This document shows positions 1 to 12,800 of a stretch of 64,000 nt of DNA, one piece after another. The notes under the pieces were generated by a model. The model had not been told where the DNA came from, did not search any database, and saw only the letters and a list, made by a program, of their open reading frames with translations. Both the position numbers and the translations under genes were made by a program. The stretch spans positions 18,257,044 through 18,321,043 of the forward strand of contig CM037460.1 of assembly GCA_021014325.1 (NCBI GenBank). The letters are read 5' to 3'. The stretch's first letter is position 1, and each line of letters starts with the position of its first letter. The stretch is from Plazaster borealis. Its lineage: Eukaryota > Echinodermata > Asteroidea > Forcipulatida > Labidiasteridae.

Positions 1-2
1 TG

Positions 3-287
3 GAGAACAAACAAGATCTCCAGTCCGAAGTCCAGTACACTCTGAGTCACAACGTGGTTGTAACTGATAATTATGCCGTCGAAACATACATGTGCCGCTT
101 TGTGGCGTATGGCGGTTTCAGGAATTACGACTATAACTGTACCTTTGAAATGCCGCTCTGTGTGGTCGCCGATGTCGATCTACCTTGTGGATCCCCGCTC
201 GTTGGTGCTGGGGCAGAAACACTGTCTCGCAACCTCATCTTGACATGTTGCATTTCACTTGCGACGGCCATTTTCCAGATCATGTGA
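3..287 (+). CDS. possible 3' end of an unidentified gene (partial)
   Basis: A frame is open from the window edge to a TGA at 285-287 (about 94 codons), and an AATAAA follows immediately at 288. The translation is Cys- and aromatic-rich (CRFVAYGGFRNYDYNCTFEMPLC) and ends in a hydrophobic stretch (LILTCCISLATAIFQIM). This could be the C-terminal end of an extracellular or membrane protein whose upstream exons lie outside the window. I do not recognise the family. There is no supporting splice site in view, so it could be chance. Confidence 0.25.
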   Translation, partial: ENKQDLQSEVQYTLSHNVVVTDNYAVETYMCRFVAYGGFRNYDYNCTFEMPLCVVADVDLPCGSPLVGAGAETLSRNLILTCCISLATAIFQIM

Positions 288-345
288 ATAAAACGTTCAC
301 ACTGAACTTTGATTTTGATACAGAATTGGCAGACAAAATAAGTGT

Positions 346-722
346 TTAAAGGCATCGTACACGTTTGGTAATTACTCAAAATATCTATTAGCATAAAAAC
401 TTACTTGGTAACGAGCAACGGAGAGCTGTTGATAGTATAAAACATTGTGAGAAACGACTCCCTCTAAAGTAACGTAGTTTTTGAGAAAGAGGTAATTTCT
501 CACTAAAATAATAAAAACTTCTTGCAAGAAGTTTTTATTCCTAACTGAAAGCCCACAAATTTGTACAACAAGGGTGTTTTTTCTTTCATCATTTTCTTGT
601 AACTTCGATGACCAATTGAGCCCAAATTTTCACAGGCTTGTTATTTTATGCATATGTTGGGATACACCAAGTGAGAACACTGGTCTATGACAATTACCAA
701 ACGTGAAGATACGATGCCTTTA
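346..722. mobile_element. family A MITE (TTAA-type), right end decayed
   Basis: Begins TTAAAGGCATCGTACACGTT and ends in ATTACCAAACGTG...GATGCCTTTA, an inverted match to the start. Internally it shares the palindromic core ACTTCTTGCAAGAAGT with the copies at 24.7, 50.9 and 58.5 kb. Confidence 0.7.
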
Positions 723-1138
723 TGTGTGCACAGTTTCCTATTAGTGTAAAGCTTATAACTCGTCTTCTTTCCATTGTAAAAACTAGGGGAAAAGAAACAG
801 CATCCATTATAATGAACTCATTGTAATTTTGAAATGTCAAATCGTTCAATTTCTATATTTTCATGTGTATTGTCTTACAGTAGGGGCCTATTCTCTAACA
901 GTCTTGTGCCAGAAAACTTTAAACCCAGAGAACTTTTTGCTAATCGATTTGAAGTCAAGGTCAGAAAACAATTAGGTAGTTATGATATATACTTGTGGGT
1001 CAAAAAGTGTTGTGTTTTAAAGTTTAATATAATATTTTATTAGATTAGGCCTACGTCCAGTCACCGCAGTCGGTATTTTTTTTAAATTTACATTTATTTC
1101 CTTACTGTCGTAAACAAAGTGATACAATATAATATACA

Positions 1139-1366
1139 AGGTTTCTCACAATGTTTTATACTATTTCGAGACCTCAAAATCTAATTCCGAGGTCTCGAAA
1201 TCAAATTCGTGGAAAATTACTTCTTTCTCGAAAACTACGTTACTTCAGAGGGAGCCGTTTCTCACAATGTTTTATACTATCAACAGCTCTCCATTACTCG
1301 TTACCAAGTAAGGTTTTATGCCAATAATTATTTTGAGTAATTACCAATAGTGTCCACTGCCTTTAA
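1139..1366. mobile_element. family A MITE, rearranged fragment in reverse orientation
   Basis: Contains family A internal sequence (CACAATGTTTTATACTATCA, CTCGTTACCAAGTAAG) and an end reading CACTGCCTTTAAT. A short inverted duplication around GAGACCTCAAAATC / GAGGTCTCGAAATC interrupts it. Confidence 0.55.
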
Positions 1367-2960
1367 TTTCGATAAATTAATTTGTCTCCTTTTATAAAGC
1401 TTCAAATATCGCAGTAAAACTGGCAACAGATACGAAGACCAATACAAGCAATGTCGACATTGGCTGACGCTCCTACGGGTTGCATTGTATTGAAAATGCC
1501 AATGGAGATGAAATCCGGAACTTAAGTCCGAGTGATTTAGAAAACGCCCGGCTTTTAGCGATGAGATTGAATTTTAAATTATACTAACGGAAGTACGGTA
1601 CAATAACAACGGTGATATTGTTTTAATAATATTATTTGTTTATTTATTATTTATTGGAAAATGTTATATCTAAAGTACCTACTAATTATCATTATATATA
1701 TTTTTTCATAAAATTATAACCGATTTTCAATAACTCATAACTCGTAACTCATAAAAAGTATTTAAAAAAAAGAAATACGGTATTGAAAAAATTAAAATAA
1801 AAAATCCAGTAAGGCTTACGTGTGTGGATTGTGCAAAAACAAAGACACTTTTTTTCATTAGGGTTGAACATGAAATTACGGAACACAAATACTATACTGA
1901 CTCGTATCCCGGCCTCTCTCAAAGTTTTAGACTGAAATTCACTCTATCGATTGAAACTAGGGACAAAATCATATGCAGTTGACACTAGTCTCAATCGGTT
2001 AGATTGCATTTCATTCTAAAACTTTAAAAGTAAGTATATGCACGCATCGAAGACGATATCATCTAGGAGATGATAAGCTTGAAACAAAGGCATTTCTCAG
2101 AAGCAAAAGATACTTGTCCGATGTGCTATCACTCTTTATAGCCACAAATTTGACACCCGGGCGAAGTTTAACTCAGTAACATTCCTTTGTTTTAATCTCA
2201 AGTGCGGTATATAATTTCGTTGGTTTGTTGGTTTGCATTCCAACGCAAAACATGTCCCCGGACTTTTTGTGTGATCACAATGATGGCATACGTTCTTATA
2301 ACAGTTTTAATCTGACAAATAGAGCGTACAATTCCCCAGTCTACAATCATTAATACATAGGCTATCTATTTTTAATAGCCATATCGCTGTTGTTGGATTA
2401 CAAATAATATGGTTGGCACCCGGGCTCGTAACAGCGGCGTAGCCACTCAAAAGCAACGCCCCCTGTGCCCCCGCCCCCCTAAACAGACAAAGTCCTGGCT
2501 ACGCACTGGCTCGTAAGATCGTATATTACATGCTAGTATAGGTTTTCCCGGCCAGTTTCAACTAAAAATCCTTTCACTTAACACCCGGCTCATTCAATTT
2601 CGTTTGAATCAGCATTCAACAGTCAAAAGGAGTAATTCAATTTCACCAGTTTAGCATTCACTGGTCAAATAAGACCATTCAATTTCATTGGGCCGCAAGA
2701 CACTTTCAAGCGCAAGAGCTGGTCAACCATTCAATTTCATCAAGTGTAAATAGATAGTAGAAATTCAACTTAAGGATGGTCAAAGTGTAGTCTTGAATGT
2801 CCATCAAGAATGACTGAAACGAATCTGAATGAGAAAAACGAAATAATGTGTGCACGAAAACGAAATTGAATGCATTGAAAACAAGAAACCCATCGTACGT
2901 TGAAGTATAGGACGTCTTTGTCAACACCCTTAGCAACAGTCGTAGCCGTAGTCGTAAAGC

Positions 2961-3465
2961 CACCAATTCGGCTAGCCTACGGCCGTAGTTTCTCGAATTA
3001 TGAAAGACAATCAAATTACAAATTTAATTAAGTTAACTAACAGTTGAAATAATTATTTAATTGCAATCTGAATTAACAAGTGAGATTGTGTACATTTTGG
3101 AACTAATAACAAACAGCAGTATAATAAAAGATATAGTCATAAAATATTTGTAGTTTCTTTCACATCAAATTTAAAGTGGAAATGTTAACATAAACTAATA
3201 TAATTACCGTGAAATTAAACCAATTCGGATACGACCAAAGTTTCTCGATATGAAAGACAGTCAATTTAGAAATTTCATTAACTAATTGAAATAATTACTT
3301 AATTGCAATCTGAATTAACAAGTGAGACTGTATATTTTTGATCGACAACAAACGACAGTAAAATATAAGATTATAGTCATAAAATATTTCTAGTTTGTTT
3401 CACATTAAATATTAAAGTGACAATGTTAACTTATTAACTAAAATAATAAAGGTGAAATAAATGTA
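2961..3465. repeat. tandem duplication, period about 250 bp
   Basis: Two consecutive diverged copies. Both contain CCAATTCGG, TTTCTCG..ATGAAAGACA, ATTGCAATCTGAATTAACAA and AGTCATAAAATATTT in the same order. There is no coding content. Confidence 0.7.
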
Positions 3466-3709
3466 GTCATTATTTGGCAAACTTCTACGGGCAACATTGC
3501 AGTGCAATAAATGTGCAATCACACAACCAATTCAACAAAAAACATACATAACAAAGACTACAAATATTACAGGTACATGATCATGAAATTTCAATTTTAA
3601 ACTTTTTTAAATAATACCTTTTTCAAATAAACCAAACCAAAGTTTGCCAATCTCGCTCTCTCTCCAGAACCCCCCAGGCTTAAAAATAACTATTTATCTT
3701 TCATTATTA

Positions 3710-4100
3710 ATTAAAGGCTAAGTATACCTTTGGTTTTTGGAACTGCTCAATTGTTTTAATCCTATATAAATGTAAATATAGACAAAACAAAAACTAACCT
3801 GTGAAAATTTCATTTCAAAAGGTGGTAGCGTTTTTAAGATATTGCCGAAAATCTGGAGCGGTTATGTCCACGCAGGAAGAATAATCCTCAATTGGAATAC
3901 ACAATCTGAGAAACGTTTTATATGCAGAAACGTTTCTCAAATTGAAATGTTATTGAATCCCTCTCTTTTAAACCACATTCCTTTGAAGGGAATTGTTTCT
4001 CAAAATGTGATACATTATAACAGCTGCAGTGCTTCTTACCAAGTAAGTTTTTATGGTCATTAATTTTTTGAATAATTACCAAAGGTATAAAGTGATAAAT
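3710..4100. mobile_element. family B MITE, degraded
   Basis: Shows family B internal marks: CTGTGAAAATTTCATTTCAA, GTCCACGCAGGAAGAATAAT and CTTACCAAGTAAGTTTTTATGG. The ends are mutated (TTAAAGGCTAAGTATACC...ACCAAAGGTATAAAGTG). Confidence 0.6.
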
Positions 4101-5283
4101 TGAACAAACAATCATTTCGTTTCTTGAAAGCTTTGGTAAAACTGTTACGTGAATTTACTTTTTAAAATCATTTCCATCATAAATAAACTCAACTACTTAA
4201 CTACATACATTAAGTATATTTATTCCAGTAAACAAAAGCCACTGCTTTCTTAAGTTAAACATATTTTTCAATTAATGGGTCCTAACAATTAAAGGAACAT
4301 AACAGAATTGGTTTTTGCTAACAAAACAGTTGCTGGCAGTGTAAGCACTTTATATAATCCACCATATACATAAACTGACAAACCTGCAGAAGTTTGAGAT
4401 CGATCGGCCATCTGGGTCACGAGAAAATAGTGAAAAACGATTACACATTTACATGTGTTATACAATGCACGAATAAAACGCTCATGAGCGATAAACTCCA
4501 ATCGGAAATTAGTTTTATTTATTTCTCATCAAATATGGCATTTCAGACAGAAATATTTCTAGGGATGTTTTCTACTATCATCATCATTAGACCGTGTAAG
4601 TTTTATGTAAATCTGTGATCTTAAAGAAAATTTTAATTACCAGTTCTGTAGGCCTAAACGTTCCTTTAAATTTTGAATACTTTGTTCCCTTCTTTTTTCC
4701 CCGCAAAATTTAAAGTTGTAAACCTTTGAATTAAAAACAAGTTTTTTGACTGCACCACTTTTCCGGTGGAATTAGGCAAAAATAGTTCCCCTATAGCAAC
4801 TCTTCTACTATGACAAAGCCATCAAGATTATAAACTTTGAACAATTATTTTATGCAATTCGGTTTCCCTCTAGATCAACAATACAACAAACTTAAAGAAC
4901 AAAATCTACCTAGCAAGTAGATATACACAAGGTGTTACCGCAAACCAAATATATATATTGATACCTCACCATGCAATGCCTCAAATCCTATAAAACAAAC
5001 TTGATCTTCTTGGTTAAAAAACACAAGTGCCTTAACCTACTGATACCAATTTGTCTCAATATCTTTCTGATAAAAATACAAATGTGTGTTTATTGTGCAC
5101 TTTTTCAAAACAAGTAGGGCTCTAAAATTGCCTTACATAAACCCTATTAGTTCATTTGGCCCTAAGCATTCCTGAAACCATCTCTTAACTCCTTTGGAGT
5201 ACGCAGCACCGGTTGCTAATCATTCACATCAACAATATCCACCCGCACAGCTACCCCACTTACTCCTGGTTGATGTGAATCAA

Positions 5284-5395
5284 TTATAGTTAAGTGTCTT
5301 GCCCAAGAACACAAGTGTCACGACCGGGATTCGAACCCACACTTTGATGACACAGCCGCAAGAACTCAAGTTTGATGCAGCCAAGACACGCCTTA
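5284..5395 (-). mobile_element. tRNA-Leu-like SINE fragment (family E)
   Basis: On the minus strand it carries the family E head: a GTGTCTTGG..-type start, GGGTTCGAATCCCGGTCGTG (B box), then ACACTTGTGTTCTTGGGCAA. Confidence 0.6.
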
Positions 5396-6101
5396 TAAGT
5401 TCTTGCATCAAGGGATGATAAATTATTGATTTCATTGTTGCCAAAAACTAATATCTGATTAAAAAACAAGTAACATAAAAAGCACATTTATAAAATTGCA
5501 CATTTTGTTGAGTATATTTCTGAGTATATCTCATTGTAAACCAACATTAACATATTTTGAATTTGAACTTTTCAATTTGTTTTATTACAGTGCCACCAAA
5601 ATTTACTCGGAATAACTTATCTTCGTAATCAATCCAATCCTATAAACTAACATTTAAATATTGCACATTAAGATCATCTTCATATTAAAAATACAGCGCC
5701 CTGATTTTGGAATAAATATTTCTCAAAAAAAATTTGGAAAATGTGGAATAACAGGAACACTTTACTATGCCATTTAAAACACAATTGCCAAAACTTTACA
5801 ATGTTAAATAAATATATAATTTAGTTCTTTGTTCTCTTATCTACAAACATTGCACAAGATTTTACTGAAATTATTTTGTGAGGAATCACAAGGAACAAAT
5901 AGAATTTCGGAACAAATAGTAATAATAATAATGGACATTTATATAACTATGTAATTTATATATCATTATGTACCCCATGTGATAACTAGTAGTGCGCCAA
6001 TTTGTTTCCTTCACGTGTTAAAGCAATGTACGTGGGACCAAAGTGGTCCAAAAAATGTTCGAATACGCACAAGACTTGCACGGTCTATAGAGTGTTTGAG
6101 A

Positions 6102-6292
6102 TATCAGGCCCAAGAGCCAAGCACAAAAAGTAGCTAAGTACAATGAAAGTATGCTACTGTAGTAAGGATACCAGCCAAAATACCACAACACAATGTACCA
6201 TCGGTGACTGGTATTCTGCTCATTTTTGCTTAGCAGAAAATTTGTAAGCAACATTTTCTGCTTAAAGCAGCTCTATGAAATTTGGCCCTGGT
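6102..6292. mobile_element. family D foldback element
   Basis: Ends in GCTTAAAGCAGCTCTATGAA followed by ATTTGGCCC. The interior has the family marks GGATACCAGCCAAAATACCA and GTGACTGGTATTCTGC. The left end is eroded. Confidence 0.6.
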
Positions 6293-6636
6293 GTTTTACG
6301 TAGGCATAATTTTGGATTAATTTAATATAAATTGTAATGAAGATCTTGGGGCCCTTTCGCCAACGAGGCAACTTTTACAAGCAACTTAAGGGGCAACCAA
6401 CTGCAGTGCATGCTACAGGACAACTTTGGTAGCACATACGTAATTTTTCAAACAGTGTCTTAACGATCCCCAAGAAAAATATGTGAACATTCAAATCTGA
6501 ATGCCTTTTCTTCCTTGAGATTGCCTGGAACTGGTTGCCTGTAAAACTGCCTCGTGTGACATGAGCCTTATAGTACTGAACTGACGATACAGTACATACT
6601 TCAGATTATCGCAAACCAGATTTTTTTTCGGAATAA

Positions 6637-6877
6637 TTATTTTCCTTTTACTGGACTTTCATCTCTTCTGGATTCAGGTGAGGCTTCGCTACTTGAATCA
6701 TAACCCCCGCCTTGCAGAGTGGAAGCCTTGCTCCCTTGGTCTTCTACCCCGGAGAGTGAGGGCGTGCTACTGTCTGATGACAAGCCCTTATCGATGTCCT
6801 CCTCGGAATGTTCATCCCCGCTGCAGGCATTTTCGTCGTCGTCGTCTTCAACTTGGTGTTCGCTTTGATCGGTACCG
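6637..6877 (-). CDS. CNGB: CNGB-like exon 19: acidic C-terminus and stop
   Basis: Acceptor ACATACAG|C. Encodes an acidic Ser-rich tail ([20 protein letters not shown]), ending DESPVKGK and TAA. The total coding length is an exact multiple of three. I did not pick a poly(A) site. Confidence 0.87.
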
Positions 6878-9800
6878 CTGTATGTTTGGAAGGAATCAGA
6901 ATCGCTCGGTTTTATTTTTGTCTATAAAAAAGTCTGTCTCTGGCATTCTTCAAAGATTAACCCATGTCTGCCTAACTATGTGATTTCCAGTAGAACACAC
7001 AAATGCTGTTAGCGCCTAACTACAGGAAAACTTGTAGATGAACAAGAAGTTAGTGTCTTTCTTTAGTGAAGCTAGAAATCAAACCAAGGATAGTGACGCC
7101 CTCTGTTGTTGGTATTGATCCATTTCGGTGCGAACCAAGATAGTGGCGCCTCTGTTGCTGGAATTGATCCACTTCGGTGTGAAGGTCTTGGAACCAAGAC
7201 TACATCTTGAGTGGCCTTTTGGCTTTTTTTGTGTGAGGGTCATTTTTCAAACAAATTTACAAAAGAAACCCCATCAAATTGCTGTCTTGGCTGCCGGATC
7301 AGCTCTTTTGTTCTCGTGCTTCACTTACCTATCCTCCATGTGTACAGACAGGGCGGAAGATGACCTCTGAGTGACCTCTGGTAAGTGATGCTGGGAAGGC
7401 TTCTTCCGTGCTAGCTTTTCCTCTCGTTCAACATCACTGATGCTCCGTGCCATGCGGTGTCGCTCCTCTGCAATATACACAGACATCAAATACGTAAATA
7501 TGGCTTTAGAGTGTGTACAGCCTGGGCCAAGTTCGCGCAAGGACTATCGTTAACCATAGTTCAACTAAGTTAGCTCGAACTCTGTCGAGTCGACGATGGT
7601 TGGACTAGGCTAGTCAACTACTTGGAACCAGCCTACCGGGCATGGTTGCATCGCTGGTTATCAATAGCCGTTTTCATAGCACAGTGCAGACAGTTATCAG
7701 ATAATGATACCATACGTCGAGTCGCCGGTCGCGCTGACATGACATGACTAGAGTCGTTTGCACTATAACTTCTGTGCGCATGTCCTACGCATGTCACTAA
7801 ACATTACCACTAGTTAACCATTGGTCCTTGTACAAACTTGACCATAGTCTGCCTCACAAGTCCTCAGAATGTCTGTACCTTAAGATTGTCTCAGACTTTA
7901 ACCACTTTCCGACAGTATTCAAAAACCTGTATCGTGTATCTGTGCGAATTATTATTTTTCGGTACTTTTCCCGAGCTTCTGAAATGATCTTTTTCTGGAG
8001 AACACCCTTGTCACAATGAAACCCTGGCAATAAACAAAGTAAAGCCAACAAACATTCACATAAAATACACTGAAACTTGTGTTTTCTTTCACAAAACTAT
8101 AAAATGTTTTCACTGTGAACAGGCCCAAACCTTTGCCATAAGAAATGGCCGATAATCGGCCATGGTATGTTGGAACCTTGGACTTGCCTCCCATGCTGAA
8201 CACAATGATAAATAGTGGTGGCAGCCTATCAATCTCTCGTAATCCTCTTTTCATCTGGAATTGGGGTTTACACAATAACACCCAGATAAAGGGAGATTTG
8301 CAGCATGAATTCCAGTACCTGTTGTCCCTCTTTGTATGTTGGGGAAATGAAGCATAGGACGGTATAGGTAAATGCCTGTGCAAAAAAAAAAATTGACCAC
8401 CAACTTACTTATCCCAGAGAAGCTGGATTTGGAGGTAGCTTTCCTTGGTGCCGGCCTCCCTTGCTCCTGTGCCGTCATCGTTCCCTCTTCTTCCTCTTCT
8501 TCAAGCGGCACGTTGCCGGTGATGCTACTCCTTCCCATCGTCTCCTTGTCTTCCTCCTTGTCCCACAGCAGGTTCATGTTACCCATACTCTCCCGGGGAG
8601 TGCGGGAGCCACCGCTGCCGGGCATGTGAAGATCACCGGGGTTGGGGGACAGCACGCTGGCGGTTCGGCGCAGGGTGCGCTTGGGCCTCAGATGCTCCTG
8701 ATGAAGGTCGCTGTCCGAAAGTCCCTGCTCCGAGTCGTCGTTGGAGGTGCGCTCGTGCTGCTGTTTCTTTGCTCTCTTCACCACTGAATTTTAAAAGGGG
8801 GAGTTTCAAAGATTGGATCGGTATTCAATGTTTCATAACTTGGTGTTTTTTGGATAAATAATTCTATTTCGTACCTCAAATGAGCCCTCTTTGTCCGCGA
8901 CTCTTTGCTTCAACTGAAACAATAATTCTACTTCGAACCTCAAATGAGCCCTCTTTGTCCGTGACTCTTTGCTTCAACCGAAACAATCATGAAAACCGAG
9001 TTTAATTACTGCAGCAGGATAAAATAATATAATTTTGATTTTATCCTAATACTGACCCATGATAAATCCCTGACTGCTAATTACAGAATTTGAACTGGCC
9101 GCTTGTCACTGACACTCAGTGGCCTAGTGGGGTGTACATGTGAGGGTCACTCTAGTGGGGGTCGTGGGTTCGAATCCCAGCCAAGTTGCTGGTTTTTGGA
9201 GCTCATTTTTTAAAACACTTGCCTTATACTTATGACCACAATAGTCAAGATTTTGAAAATGCATATCTTTTGAGTCAGGGAGAACATTATCTACCAAGTG
9301 TATGAGCCCCTGAGTCATTTCTTGCCAAACAGCGAGTCTTGAAAGATTTGACTAGAGCGGGATTTTCAACCAACGACCTCCGGTTCAACGTGCCAGCGCT
9401 CTACCAACTGAGCTATCTAACCCTAATGTTAGCAGTCTCCCTAGGCAGTTTCCCTTGTGGTTAGCTGCTAAATAAAAAATACTACACCCGTAGAGGCCAC
9501 AAATAATGGCAGCAATTTGACCTTGTCCCAATCGACCAACAAAATTCACAGTATGATGTCATGCCTTACTAGTTTATGGTCTGGCCAATAAGTGTATTCA
9601 ATTATGGTTCAATATGTCAATATCAATATCTTTGTTCGGGGGTGCCAGTCAGAAGCCATACAACCATTTTTTCCTTTGTGGTATATAACTTGAACAGGTT
9701 TTTGAAGCTTATTTATGTGACACATTCAGCAGTGAGCCACTACCAGAAACACCGGGGCACCCCCTACTCTTAGCGACAAGTGTAACTGGGTTCTTTTACG

Positions 9801-12800
9801 TGCATTACACAACACACGGAACCTACGGCCTTACATCCAATAGAGTGGAGTACTTTGATAGATCTGGGATAGCACCTAGCCAGAACACCTTAAGAGTTTT
9901 AATGAAATGTCAACAGCCATGCCTTCAACTCAAGAATATTATCCTCCACAGAAATAATTTGTTCTTCTTCTGTTAATGCTCTTAAGACCCAAAAATCAAT
10001 TTATCCAATAATGTTACCACCCCAACCATCCCCCACCCCCAACCTAAAGAAAAAAAAATCAATCACACCCCAGGAGAACAAAGATCAGCAAATTGGGACT
10101 CACGTCTCTTCTTCTTCTTGCGTTGCTCGCGAGACCCAAAGATCACCTCGTCCGTCGAGATGTCCGAGTTGGAGAATTGAACCGCCTCGTCCTCGATGTC
10201 GTTCAGTCCACTCCGATAGGACGCTCGCAAGATGGTGCTGGCAAGCTTGGAGGTGCGGGCCACCTCCAGGACGGCGTTAAAGAACTTGGTCTCCGAGTTC
10301 CTGTCCTTCATGAGGATGGACTCGGCGATGAGCGACTTGCCTCGACGCTTCTTGGACTTGCTGTCATTTGCCTGGTTTTTCTTCAGGATCTCCCTAATTT
10401 ATAAAGATGTAACAATAATACTTATTTGGGAGGCCACTCATCCTCACTCTATTTTTTTAAATTTAAAATCATACTTAACTGGGGTACGTGACCAATCCAG
10501 CACAGCTGATCATTTGGGGCCCTCAAATTAAATTACATCATCTTGTTACTGTGATGTGTTGTGTTGTGGCCGAGCGGATAAGAACACCGAACTCAAGCTC
10601 TGGTGTTTCTGATCAGCAGAGTGTGGGTTCGAATCCCAGTCGTGACACTTGTGTCCTTAAGCAAGACACTTAACCACATGCTTCGTCCTTCGGATGGGAC
10701 GTAAAGCCGTTGGTCCCGTGTGTTGTGTAATGCACGTAACAGAACCCATTGCACTTATCGTAAAGAGAAGGGGTTTGCCCCGGTGTTCCTGGTCTGATCG
10801 GCAGCATATTTGCGCCACAGCACCTTGTAAACCATTGCATGGTGCTATAAATGACTAGGCCTCATACTTCAAACGTACCTCCACATATACCTTGCAGGAA
10901 ACAAATTTGTAGTCCCAGCGCTTTGCATCCTCTGGTAAAAGGCGCTATATAAATGTCATGTTCATTATTTATTATGTGCTTCTTAGCTGTTTGCTACTGC
11001 CAAACCAGCACAAGTAACAATAACCTAGTAAGAAGTGGCCTAAGGGGCCATTCAGAATAGTCAATGTTAAACAAAATTGTTATTGTTTTGACCCATCCAC
11101 CTACCCCAATTTTTGTAATATTAAATGACATCATAATAGAATCTATACACTGAAGAACAAAGTAGTGCCTCAAATGATTCAGCTATTTTAGATCAAAGGT
11201 CTCCAACATCAGTAGTTTTCAATGGCTTTTCCTAGCTTAAACAAACAACTTTGTAGTTTAATCAGGAGTGAAATTGAAGATCTTGGCCAGCTGGGTATTT
11301 GTTATTGTTTTCATTTGTTGATATATTTTAAATAAAAACTGAATTTCGATTTTCAGTTATTTCTTTCTACCCACTAACCCACAATTTTGAGAAAAAAAAA
11401 GGAAAATCAAATCAAATGTTGTAACACTGACTATTCTGAGTAGCCCCTGCTATTGGTACAAACACTTCTTGCCATCTGAGTGTCATCGAAACTGGAACTG
11501 AGACCGATTGGACAAACAGTAAGAATTTGTATACAAGTATGGTCGAACGATGGTTGAATTTACCTGGCGTTATGTAAAAGAACTAAGAAAATATCAAATT
11601 GTAAACCACAAAGGAAACTGACTGGGTAAATTTTAAATAATTTCGGGTTGAACAAAGAAAAATTGACTAGAGTGGGATTTGAACCAATGACCTCCGGTTT
11701 AACGTGCCAGCGCTCTACCAACAGAGCTATCTAGCCCTATGTTGGCGGTCTCCCTATTTTTGTCAATATCTTTGTTCGGGGGTGCCAGTCAGAAGCCATA
11801 CAACCGTTAGCTGCCGTGTAGCCAGGGATCACACCCAAGTTTACAATACAACCTGGGAAGCGGCAGCCAGCGGATCACCTTAAGGGGATGCGAACTTTTA
11901 AGGAAAAGGAACACCGGGGCCCAATTTCATAGCGCTGCTTAACGGTAAGCAAATTTTTCGTGCTAACTGTAGCAGAAAAATTTGCTTAAGCCTTAGCATA
12001 TTTCACAGGTTAGCAAGAAAATACGGCAGCCATCTTACACGTTCACAATTCATTTTCGTGCAGTAAGCACCGGAAGGTTAGCATGCCTTTTCATGTGCTT
12101 ACGGTTAGCAGCGCTATGAAATAGAAACTCGTACGTCAGCACAGAATCGACCATGAAGCATCTCTATGAAATCGGGCCAAGGCTGCTACAAACTCACCTG
12201 GCTTTTCGTTTGAGGCTCTCCTGAGCATTAGGGTAGTTAACTACAACCTCCTGCAGCACCTTCTTATCCAGAACAAACAGATTGGAATAGCCCGGGGAGC
12301 ACACATCAGCTGTACGACGGTTACCAACCCCAACACTCAGCAAGCTACAGAGGTTGCGAAAAAAGGGGGAACTTGTTGGTGTTTTAGCGAGGGGGCAGGG
12401 TGTGGAGAGGCTGTGTCATGGCCTAGTGGTCAACTGCAACGGACTCAAGTTCTGATGGTTGAATCATCGCAGTGTGGGTTCGATTTCCGGTCATGACACT
12501 TGTGTTCTGAGAGCTAAGGCACTTAACCATAATTGCTTCTCTTAACCCAGGTGTATAAATGGGAACCTGAGAGGGCTGAGACAGTATTGTGTTGAATTAA
12601 CCCCTTAGCTTTGGGTTGTATGCTCCCCAGGGAGTTGAGAAAGTTAGAGGTATGGTCTAAAAGTATGCCTGATGAACAGGGATAACAAAGTTGTAAAGTG
12701 CCTTGATCTAGCTACCAGGATATGTGTGCTATATAAGAACCAATTATTATCCTTATAACTATTATTTTGAGAGCCTTTAACTCTCTTACTTTCCCATAAC

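Larger units (their letters stand above)
288..6636. other. intergenic region, AT-rich, no gene seen
   Basis: This stretch lies between the left-edge ORF and the 3' end of the CNGB-like gene. All ORFs are short and have no recognisable family. Contents: a family A MITE and a degenerate second copy, a roughly 250-bp tandem duplication, a degraded family B MITE near 3.7-4.1 kb, a related TTAA-type element near 4.27-4.66 kb, a SINE fragment near 5.3 kb, and a family D foldback near 6.1-6.3 kb. Nothing convincing was found at 1400-2900 or 5500-6000. Confidence 0.6.

Noticed and set aside
8372..8787. Plus-strand ORFs of 85 and 108 codons
   Set aside because: They are antisense shadows of CNGB exon 17, which is supported by splice sites and phase.
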